Shown: positions 55,514 through 64,000 of the stretch, piece after piece
Numbering within the stretch: the first letter of the stretch is position 1
Layout: each line of letters begins with the position of its first letter
NCBI GenBank assembly: GCA_043228905.1
Contig: JBHGNT010000018.1
Coordinates: 4,898,001-4,962,000, forward strand
Length of the DNA: 64,000 nucleotides
DNA from: Azolla caroliniana
Taxonomy: Eukaryota; Polypodiophyta
Direction of reading: 5' to 3'
Made by a program: the position numbers and the translations under genes
The notes under the pieces: model-generated
What the model was told of the DNA's origin: nothing
What the model saw: only the letters and a program-made list of their open reading frames with translations
Database searches by the model: none

Positions 55514-55797
55514 TGTTGGAAGCAATGTCGTCAATGCGGAAGATCTAGAAGCATTCGATTGCTGTTCAGTACCTGCGTATGACAGAATGTAGGTCGTTGC
55601 ACAGAGAGAGAGAGAGAGAGAGAGACACAAAAGACTTTCTCTTACACAAAGCAACAATACAACAGCCAACCTCACAAAGAGGTTACAAGGTCACTATATA
55701 TAGTGACCGACTTAGGGCAACTACCCTTTATGCTAATTACAAGAATGGCCAAATACGAGATAGTGTGAATACGTCCATTATATACATGCATTCGACA
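55514..55797 (-). repeat. 5' LTR of copia A copy 2
   Basis: 284 bp, same ends and GA tract (55601-55624) as the 3' LTR. It carries the element promoter; no clear TATA box beyond the tatatata core near 55695. Confidence 0.96.
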
Positions 55798-55837
55798 AGA
55801 TGCTCTTGCCTGAGCAAGACTCCAACTTTCTTCTCTC
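55798..55837 (-). pseudogene. Old copia integrase relic, part 2 of 3 (40 bp)
   Basis: The only sequence between the two young elements. It begins with AGATG (target-site duplication of copia A) and ends with CTCTC (target-site duplication of copia D). It corresponds to the copia integrase region between parts 1 and 3. Confidence 0.6.
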
Positions 55838-56481
55838 TGTTGGGATTTCGGTCCCTCCGGATGGGATGTCCGGAGATGAATGACGGCAAGCCCGGAGGCT
55901 GTTACGGAACCGTATGATGAAGAGTACCCGGCATGAAGCCGGATGAAGAGTACCCGGTTACGGAGCCGGATGCTGAAGACCCCGGTTACGGAGCCGGATG
56001 ACGTATGTACCCGGAGAGAGATCCGGATGCGGGGACATATCTGTGAATATGTTTGCCAAGGGCCCTTGAGGCTATATTTGTAAATAGCCCGAAAGTCATA
56101 TGTGTATAAATATGACTTAGGGCAAACAGTTTTGGTTGTTGTTGCTCATTTTCTGTTTTCCACTAAGAGGGAGCGAAGTGAGAGCAGCCGAGAGAGAGTG
56201 AGAGAACGAAGAGGAAGGAAGAGGTCGACGCCTCTGTGTAATACCGCCGCCTGTGGCGAGGACAGCGAGCTCAAGGTCGTCGCCTTGCAGCTCGCCATTG
56301 TACATTCCCGCGCATAGTGATAGTTGGAGTCTTGCACTCCCGTGGTTTTTCCCATTTAGGGTTTTCCACGTAAAACATCCAGTGTACCCTTCTCTCTATT
56401 GTTTTTCGTGCATTCTTGTACTTCCCGTTTTCTGTGAATCGATCCTGTTCCTCGGTGGTGGCCGAGCACGGAATTACGACA
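55838..56481 (+). repeat. 5' LTR of copia D
   Basis: Starts TGTTGGGATT, ends TTACGACA. Contains several cggttacggagccgg-like short repeats (55900-56000) and a TATA box (gtataaatatgac, near 56104). Confidence 0.96.
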
Positions 56482-56484
56482 AAG

Positions 56485-56496
56485 TGGTATCAGAGC
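56485..56496 (+). promoter_or_regulatory. tRNA primer binding site (initiator Met), copia D
   Basis: TGGTATCAGAGC, 3 bp inside the 5' LTR. Confidence 0.92.
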
Positions 56497-56512
56497 GACG
56501 GTAACACAGAAA

Positions 56513-59500
56513 ATGGAAGGCGGCAGCAGCGGGCAGCCGGGGATGATGGTGCTGAATGCGTAGAACTACGCCGACTGGAAGATAAAGATGGAGGATCTGC
56601 TCATTGTTCGGGACCTGTATGAACCGATCGACAGGTCGGAAATACCCAAGGGGGTACTTGAGACGGAGTGGAGGCTTCTGAACCGGAAAGCCGTTGCAAC
56701 CATTCGGCAATACGTCGACGTGAGCGTTCTACAACACGTGGCGAACGACACCAACGCATATGAGATGTGGCGGAAGCTGTCGGGCCTCTACGAGAGGAAG
56801 AATGCGTTGAACCGGACCTCCCTGATGAGAAAGATAGTGAACCTCAAGTACCGGGACGGCGAGAGTATGGTGGAACACGTAAGCACGTTCATGGGATTCG
56901 TGAACCAACTTGCGGCGATCAAGTTCCCGTTGGAGGATGCAATGCAAGCCATCATCATGATGTGTACATTGCCGGACAGCTGGGAGAACTTGGTGGTGAC
57001 TCTCAGCACCTCCTGCACCGAAGATAACTTGTCCCTACAAACGGTAAAGACAAGTATCTTGAACGAAGAAGCGCGTCGGAGAGATAAAGAACCGGCCTCC
57101 GACTCGAAGGCGTTGCTTACCAAATCAGAACGGGGAAGACAATGGAACCGGAGTCCGCAAAGACGGGAGAAGTCGGGGACCCGGTCGCAGTCAAGAGGAA
57201 GACCCACATGCTTCCACTGTGGGAAACCGGGGCACTTCCGGAAGAATTGTCGGCATTACCGAAAAGACAACGGAGCCGACGACACCGATTCGAAGAAGTC
57301 ACCGGAGAGAAACGGTGCATACCGGGGAGCCACGGACCGGAGAGGTCCGGATCGGCGAGGGCAGGACCGGAAAGGAACGACGGCACTCGCGGCAAGTGAG
57401 GAAGAAATCATGCTCATTACCGAAGAGAGGGAGCTGAACCTTGCCGGTGTAGAGACGACCTGGGTGGTTGATTCCGGAGCGTCGTTCCACCTGACCCCGG
57501 AGAAGAAATACTTCTCATCCTACACAGCCGGTGAGCACGGCTGTGTCCGGATGGGAAATGAAGGCACATGCCGGATTGCCGGCATAGGAGACGTGTGGCT
57601 GATGACATCAACCGGATGCAAGATGCTGCTGAAGGATGTGCGACACGTTCCGGAGGTCCGATTGAACCTGATCTCGGCCGGGAGGCTAGATGATGAAGGC
57701 TACACGGGTAGCATCCGGAACGGTGTCATGAAGTTCAGCAAGGGGAGCCTGATAGTAGCTCGGGCCCGGAAGGTCAACACCCTGTACCTGATGAATTCCC
57801 GGCTATGTCCGGAGGAGCTGAACGTGGCAGCCGACACTGCCGGTGAGCTGTGGCACAAGAGACTGTGCCACATGAGCGAGAAGGGGATGAAGAGGCTTGC
57901 AGAAGACAACCTCATTCCAGTGAAGCATGTGCATCTGGAGAAGTGCACCGATTGCCTGGCCGGTAAGCAGAACCGAACCTCCTTCCACTCAAGGCCACCG
58001 ACGAGACGTAGCGCACCATTGGAGTTGGTGCACACTGATGTGTGTCAGGTAGAAACGAAGTCACATGGCGGAGCCCAGTACTTCGTGACTTTCATTGATG
58101 ATCACAGCCGGAAGCTGTGGACGGCGCCGTTGAAGACAAAGGACCAAGTGTTGTCCGTCTTCAAAGAACTCCACGCGAGAGTGGAAAGAGAATCCGGCAA
58201 GAAGCTGAAAGCGATACGAGCGGATAACGGAGGGGAATACCGGGGGCAGTTCCAGGAGTACTGTCGCTCGAAGGGAATCAGGCTCGAGTTTACTGTGCCG
58301 AAGACGCCGGAACTAAACGGGCTGGCCGAGAGGATGAACCGGACCATAATGGAGAGGGTCCGGAGTATGCTGGCGCATGCGAAATTACCCAAGGGGTTTT
58401 GGGCTGAGGCAATGTCGACGGCGACATACGTGATAAACAGATCACCCTCAGTACCTTTGGACGGAGACACGCCGCAGAAAGTGTGGACCGGTAAGGAAGT
58501 GTCCTACCGGCATCTGAAGGTGTTCGGGTGTCTCGCATACGTGCATGTGGCAAAGGACCGGAGAGGAAAGCTAGATCCAAAGACCCGGCCATGCATATTC
58601 CTCGGTTACGGCGACGACGAGTTCGGCTACCGAGTATGGGACCCGGTCGACAAGAAGATATTCAGGAGTCGAGACATCATCTTCATGGAGGACAAGACAC
58701 TCGCCGACTGGGAGTCGGAGAAGAAGATGAAGAGCTCCAAGTCGACCGGTGAGGATCAACTCTACGAGGAGCAGTCCCGACCGACAAGGGACCGATTAAC
58801 ACTCGAGGATCCGGCCGAAGACTATGAAGAAACAGAACCGGCCGAAGAAGATGAAAATGATACCGGAACCGGCCCCAATCCCGAAATGGATTCGGATGAA
58901 GAAGAATCGGAAGAACCGGTTACCGAAGCTCCGGAACGGAGATATCCTCTAAGAGAGAGAAGGGCCCCCCGGAGATTTCCGGAACCAGAGCACGTGCTGC
59001 TAACCGACGAAGGGGAGCCGGAGAGCTTTGAAGAAGCAAAGCATGACACCCAGAGCCGCAGGTGGTTGAGTGCCATGCAGGACGAGATGGATTCCCTGCA
59101 TGAGAACCACACATATGAACTTGTGGAGTTGCCGAAAGGAAAGCGGGCACTTCGAAACAAGTGGGTGTTCAAGCTGAAACCGGGAGATGCCGGAAACCCC
59201 CCGAGATACAAAGCCAGGATCGTGGTGAAGGGGTTTCAGCAGAAGAAGGGCGTCGACTTCGACGAGATATTCGCCCCGGTAGTGAAGATGACCTCCATCC
59301 GAACGGTGCTGAGCATAGCGGCAAGCATGGACCTCGAGGTAGAACAGATGGACGTGAAGACGGCATTCCTTCACGGTGACCTCGAAGAAGAGATCTACAT
59401 GCAGCAACCGGAAGGATTCGAGAAGAAAGGGAAGGAGCACCTGGTATGCCGGTTGAAGAAGAGCCTTTACGGACTGAAGCAAGCTCCCCGGCAATGGTAC

Positions 59501-60585
59501 CGGAAGTTCGACTCCTTCATGACCGACGAAGGGTACCACAAAACGCAGTCTGATCACTGCGTGTTTGTGAAGAAGTTCGAAGGAGGAGATCTCTAATACT
59601 CCTCCTGTACGTGGACGACATGTTGATCGTCGGACGGGACCAGGTCAAGATACGGACGCTGAAGAAAGCGCTTCACCGAACCTTCTCAATGAAGGACCTG
59701 GGTCCGGCGAGGCAAATACTAGGGATGCACATCATCCGGGACCGGAAGAAGAAGCAGTTGTGGCTGTCACAGGAGAAGTACGTGACAAAGGTGCTTCACC
59801 GGTTCAACATGTCGGAAGCAAGACCGGTCGGGTCCACCCTCCCGGGAAACTGCAAGTTGTCCAGCAAGCAAAGCCCCAAGACAAAGGCTGAGAAGGAGGA
59901 CATGATGAAAGTACCATATGCCTCTACCGTCGGAAGCTTGATGTACGCAATGGTGTGTACAAGACCGGACATAGGATATGCAGTTGGAGTGGTGAGCCGG
60001 TACATGAGCAATCCCGGCAAAGAGCACTGGAACGCAGTCAAGTGGATACTCCGATACCTGAAGGGCACGGCAAACGTGTGCCTCCGATTCGGCTCCGGTA
60101 AGCCCGAACTCGACGGCTTTACCGATTCGGATATGTCGGCTGATGCAGATACCAGCCGGTCCACATCAGGGTATGTGATGACGTATGCAGGGGGAGCTGT
60201 TTCGTGGCAGTCGAGGCTGCAGAAGACGGTTGCGTTGTCAACTACGGAGGCGGAGTACATGGCGGCTGTTGAAGCCGGCAAGGAAATAATATGGATGAAG
60301 GACTTCATTAGAGAGCTCAGTATCCGGCAGGAGGAGTACCGACTCTACTGCGACAGTCAGAGTGCCATCCACCTTGCGAAGAATGCGGCCTATCACTCCC
60401 GGACGAAGCACATCCAGCGTAGATACCATTGGATCCGGGAAAGAATAGAAGACAAGGAGTTCGTGCTGACGAAGATCCACACGGACGAGTACGGGTCGGA
60501 TATGCTGACCAAGGTGCTCACACCCGACAAGCTGGAAGCATGCCGGAAGAGGATCGGGTTGGAGAGACATCCCATGCCGAAGTGA
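56513..60585 (+). pseudogene. Copia D Gag-Pol with one early TAG and one frameshift at the polymerase active site
   Basis: The natural ATG is at 56513. Codon 17 is TAG (56561-56563), fitting CAG to TAG; an internal ATG at 56588 follows. The frame is then open to 59596: Gag, zinc knuckle CFHCGKPGHFRKNC (near 57210), protease WVVDSGASFHLTP (near 57465), integrase (HTDVC, RADNGGEY, NGLAERMN), a long acidic linker (58790-58930) and the first part of reverse transcriptase (AFLHGDLEEEIYM). A single missing base at about 59593-59595 shifts the frame four codons before YVDDM. The rest, polymerase end and RNase H (GFTDSDM, STTEAEYMAAVEAG), is open to 60585. Otherwise canonical. Confidence 0.92.
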
Positions 60586-60595
60586 AGGGGGAGTT

Positions 60596-61239
60596 TGTTG
60601 GGATTTCGGTCCCTCCGGATGGGATGTCCGGAGATGAATGACGGCAAGCCCGGAGGTTGTTACGGAACCGTATGATGAAGAGTACCCGGCATGAAGCCGG
60701 ATGAAGAGTACCCGGTTACGGAGCCGGATGCTGAAGACCCCGGTTACGGAGCCGGATGACGTATGTACCCGGAGAGAGATCCGGATGCGGGGACATATCT
60801 GTGAATATGTTTGCCAAGGGCCCTTGAGGCTATATTTGTAAATAGCCCGAAAGTCATATGTGTATAAATATGACTTAGGGCAAACAGTTTTGGTTGTTGT
60901 TGCTCATTTTTTGTTTTCCACTAAGAGGGAGCGAAGTGAGAGCAGCCGAGAGAGAGTGAGAGAACGAAGAGGAAGGAAGAGGTCGACGCCTCTGTGTAAT
61001 ACCGCCGCCTGTGGCGAGGACAACGAGCTCAAGGTCGTCGCCTTGCAGCTCGCCATTGTACATTCCCGCGCATAGTGATAGTTGGAGTCTTGCACTCCCG
61101 TGGTTTTTCCCATTTAGGGTTTTCCACGTAAAACATCCAGTGTACCCTTCTCTCTATTGTTTTTCGTGCATTCTTGTACTTCCCGTTTTCTGTGAATCGA
61201 TCCTGTTCCTCGGTGGTGGCCGAGCACGGAATTACGACA
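60596..61239 (+). repeat. 3' LTR of copia D
   Basis: 644 bp; differs from the 5' LTR at three positions noticed (aggttgtt for aggctgtt, ttttttg for ttttctg, gacaacg for gacagcg). Confidence 0.96.
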
Positions 61240-61650
61240 CTCTCATCCTTGGGCATGAGGGCAAACAATTCACATACGAAGACCCACAAGTTGTTGTGGT
61301 CATGACATTTTATAGTCTAGAGCTCTTGTGGAATCTTGACCTTGAGAGATCTACTTGGCGACATGTTGATTATGTGCACTGTAGTGAGTAGAGCCTCAAT
61401 GCAAAAGCCCTCACAGAGACAAAAGCACTTTATCATAGCAACAATTCTTTCTTGAATTTTTCGGTTCATGTATTCAACAATGCTATTCTGCTCCAAGGTA
61501 TGATGTTTCGTGAATTCACGTTAGCTACCTATTTGTTTGCAAACCACTATGAAATCACCTTATTTATTGTCTCACCCACTATTGAATCACGAACATTAAT
61601 GAACACTACAATGAACAAAACCAAATTGTTGTCCTAGGAGTACATTTTTA
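61240..61650 (-). pseudogene. Old copia integrase relic, part 3 of 3
   Basis: The plus-strand text gatctacttggcgacatgttgattatgtg and ctgctccaaggtatgatg aligns with copia A 2300-2460, with many substitutions and small indels. It continues parts 1 and 2 across the two young insertions. Confidence 0.75.
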
Positions 61651-63470
61651 AAGCGATGGTACTAGTTTAACGTAACCTTTAATGGGACTACTATGTCTCC
61701 TATAATAGGTAGGGGGACTAGACTTCTCTCTCATGGATGGTCATTCCATGATCACAAACTTCAAGGCCACGCTTAATGTCTTACATTCTAGACATAAATG
61801 AAGAGTGTAATTGCATCCGGATTAAATGTAATATCACAACCAAAATGTTATATATTTGACAAAAAACTTCGGCTAAACATATTGATGTTAGGATGCACTT
61901 CTTCAAAGATATACACAAACACAAGGTTTTATTATGGTTGAGAAAATCAACATAAAAGTAATTCAATAGACATGATGACCAAACCAAATCCAATAGCCAA
62001 ATCTAGGCATTACCTAAACTTGAGTGGCATATCAAGTTGATAAAACTTCAAGAGGGAGAGCAATAGAAAAACTATGATAGATTGGCATGTTTGGTCAAGA
62101 GATTGAGCTTTGGGCCCAATACTCAAAGAATAGCTAAATTCTTGTATGTGGTTATTTATAGATTTAAGGGAAATTAAAGGGGCAAAATAGTGACAATGTG
62201 AAATGTCACTTCCACTAGCTATAAATAGCCTTAACTCCCATCCATTTATAGAAAACCAACATTCCATGAATTACATACTCTCTTTTTCTCTCTTTAGTTT
62301 CTACTACAAAAAATCTCTTCAATGAGAGCGTGAGGGTAAGGGATATAAGAGAGGACTTTCGCTCTAAAGGTTTATATTGGGCATAAGTGATCTTAGGGAG
62401 TATATCATTACATTTGAGTTGTGAGTATGAATTGTAACTTTTCTTTGGCAAAAAAAATCTTATTATTCTTCTAGAAGTAGCCCCATTAGTGAACCATGTT
62501 CAATCCATGTATCCCTATTTTGTCAGCATCTTTTATCATCAATGATCATTATGCACATATGTGTTTCTTCACACTTGTAAATACAATATATAATAATTGT
62601 TTGTGCTTTTTGCATACATGTTGAGTTAGATACTTAATCACAGTTTAATCTTGGGTTAAGTTTGCTTCCACTAATATAGAGAAACAACTAGTGAGTGAAC
62701 ATGTATAGTATCATGTATGGATTAAATAATGACTATCATTTGCATTTGCCAGTGAATTGGTTTTTAAATTATCATGTTATGGATTAAATAGTGACTATCA
62801 TTTGCATTTGCTTGTGAATTGGTTTTTAAAGTTTTGTTTGGAAGGCATCAAAGATAGTGAAGCAATAAACTCTTACAACACAACATTTTAAGATGTATGT
62901 CATGTTCAATCTCAAAGGCCATTTCGGCCTTTGAAAATACCTTGTTATATATCTTTCTTTCGACTAATTTGTTTTTTCTAATTCATTTGAAAATAATATC
63001 TCAAAGTAGTGAATAACTTTTTGCTTCTAGGTGTCTCTAGAGAAACTTTACTGACCTTTTTAAGTTTCTCTTTAACAGTATTTTTGTCCAAAAATTGCAT
63101 GTCAATATTTTTGCATATACATGTTTTGGATAGCTATTTTATTTGAATGTTAGTATGCTATAACAATGTTGAAGATATGAGAAACTAGGGCATATAACAC
63201 TCGAAGACAATTTTTCCTGTCTAAAATGATATGGTCTATCAATGCTCATCTAGAGGACATGTCTATTTCATCCTTGATTAAAATATATTAGGAAGAAAAG
63301 CATTTTCTTTTTCCTTTTTTCTATCACAATACACATTCTATGAAAAACGGGTGAAATGCAATATGTGTTGGGCGTTGAACTACTTTAAACAAGTGACACT
63401 TTGCATTGTTAAAGACATGAATTTCTCATGGTGTGTCCTTTCTCTTTTCCACATAAATCACAAACCTATA
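61651..63470. other. AT-rich intergenic DNA
   Basis: No gene recognised. A direct repeat of about 70 bp near 62715 and 62774 (ggattaaataatgactatcatttgcatttgc) is the only structure noticed. Confidence 0.6.
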
Positions 63471-63536
63471 TAAGGTTTGGTGGTCATAGAGGGTTTTATC
63501 TTTGTTGGGAGCATTTCGATCGATTTCGATATCACC

Positions 63537-63705
63537 ATGAATGCTCTTCGGTTTAAAATGGCCTCCCTAATTTACACATTTGTAACTATCTCTTTCTTAT
63601 GTGGAAGCTTAATGCTTCTATTGAATGTGGTTGTAGCACGTCCTGAGAAAGGAGCTCTTAACACGTACATGAGATGGTGGCCCACAAGTCATCAAGAGTC
63701 CAAAG
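63537..63705 (+). CDS. Possible first exon of a small secreted or membrane protein (weak)
   Basis: From ATG 63537 (or 63558) the frame codes a strongly hydrophobic stretch (IYTFVTISFLCGSLMLLLNVVV) like a signal peptide or membrane anchor. A short polar part follows, and then a plausible splice donor (aaag|gtacct, 63705/63706). Downstream is a GT repeat. No family is recognised and no second exon is in the window. It may be chance. Confidence 0.2.
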
Positions 63706-63721
63706 GTACCTTTTTGAATTG

Positions 63722-63756
<35 letters not shown>
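63722..63756 (+). repeat. (GT)n microsatellite
   Basis: About 34 bp of GT with one gc interruption. Confidence 0.95.
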
Positions 63757-63760
<4 letters not shown>

Positions 63761-64000
63761 TATGTGTATATGTATGATTAACTATCATGGAAGATTGAAT
63801 AAGGTCAATGTGTCAAAGTTGAGCCCAAGGTGAGGATTTCAATGTTGTGACTTTTGATGCTAACTATTCAACATAGAGTGAGAAAGAGATAGAATCAATT
63901 GACCCATACTTGAGAGATTGTATAGAGTGTAGCAAAGATGTGTGGAAGTAAGGATGTGAACCCATGACTTTGTGTTAATAGCATAATATGCTAAAACTAG
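63757..64000. other. Intergenic; possible end of a SINE-like repeat
   Basis: The block gaacccatgactttgtg near 63958 recalls the reverse tRNA-like tail of the SINE modules at 18.9 and 19.1 kb. Too short and cut by the window edge to be sure. Confidence 0.3.

Larger units (their letters stand above)
50448..55797 (-). mobile_element. Ty1/copia element, family A copy 2, complete and very young
   Basis: Minus-strand element with LTRs 50448-50731 and 55514-55797, both 284 bp and identical by eye. The target-site duplication AGATG is at 50443-50447 and 55798-55802. Primer site complement at 55499-55511 and polypurine tract at 50732-50738. Its single ORF is intact. Identical LTRs imply very recent insertion. 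Confidence 0.97.
55838..61239 (+). mobile_element. Ty1/copia element, family D, complete and young
   Basis: Plus-strand element with LTRs 55838-56481 and 60596-61239 (644 bp each, about three differences seen). Target-site duplication CTCTC at 55833-55837 and 61240-61244. Primer site TGGTATCAGAGC at 56485-56496 and polypurine tract gaagggggag before the 3' LTR. The coding region has one nonsense codon and one 1-base deletion. Confidence 0.97.

Overview
This window looks like repeat-rich nuclear DNA from a land plant. It holds one clearly recognisable host gene, a multi-exon UGT80-type sterol 3-beta-glucosyltransferase at about 33.5-41.2 kb, in a landscape built mostly of LTR retrotransposons, LINE fragments, tRNA-derived SINE-like repeats and (TC/GA)n tracts. 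Two observations favour a non-seed plant such as a fern or lycophyte, though neither proves it. First, the chromovirus at 12.6-18.5 kb has a pol of the Tf1/sushi/Tcn1 type, not of the usual angiosperm chromovirus type. Second, the integrase at 5.1-6.2 kb resembles Tat-like elements I associate from memory with ferns. No bacterial, organellar or CRISPR features are visible.

Layout. 1-5,077: copia family A copy 1, minus strand, with an intact 1,337-aa polyprotein; its 3' LTR lies left of the window. It is inserted in a Tat-like gypsy element (5,078 to about 9,735, plus strand) that has an integrase, a long extra ORF rich in coiled coil, and a probable LTR. 9,755-11,814: truncated copia family B copy, minus strand. 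11,815-12,337: LINE endonuclease fragment. 12,338-12,565: 3' tail of one chromovirus, abutting 12,566-18,481, a nearly complete second copy of the same chromovirus. 18.8-19.2 kb: two tRNA-like SINE modules. About 19.4-22.2 kb: a second copia family B copy, plus strand. 22.7-26.1 kb: two LINE ORF2 fragments, with a 47-bp inverted repeat between them. 26.1-32.0 kb: AT-rich DNA with no gene that I can recognise. 32.0-41.2 kb: UGT80 promoter, leader and gene. 42,745-47,874: decayed copia family C. 50,448-55,797: very young copia family A copy 2 (identical 284-bp LTRs, AGATG target-site duplication). 55,838-61,239: young copia family D (644-bp LTRs, CTCTC target-site duplication). The last two sit 40 bp apart inside an older copia relic.

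The strongest candidate for something unusual is the chromovirus. Twelve bases just inside its 5' LTR are a perfect complement of 12 bases located about 30 bp after the LTR TATA box, where the transcript should begin. This is the layout of Tf1-type self-priming, with no tRNA primer site. Its gag-pol junction carries a GTTAAAC heptamer in the correct frame, a 6-nt spacer and an 8-bp stem, the layout of a -1 ribosomal frameshift site. Its protease region is duplicated in frame (201 bp), and its LTR begins with an antisense tRNA-like sequence. A second theme is decay. In the plus-strand gypsy and copia B elements almost every premature stop can be explained by C-to-T change at CAG, CGA, CAA or TGG codons, and copia B copy 2 has six such stops with no frameshift in 2.4 kb.
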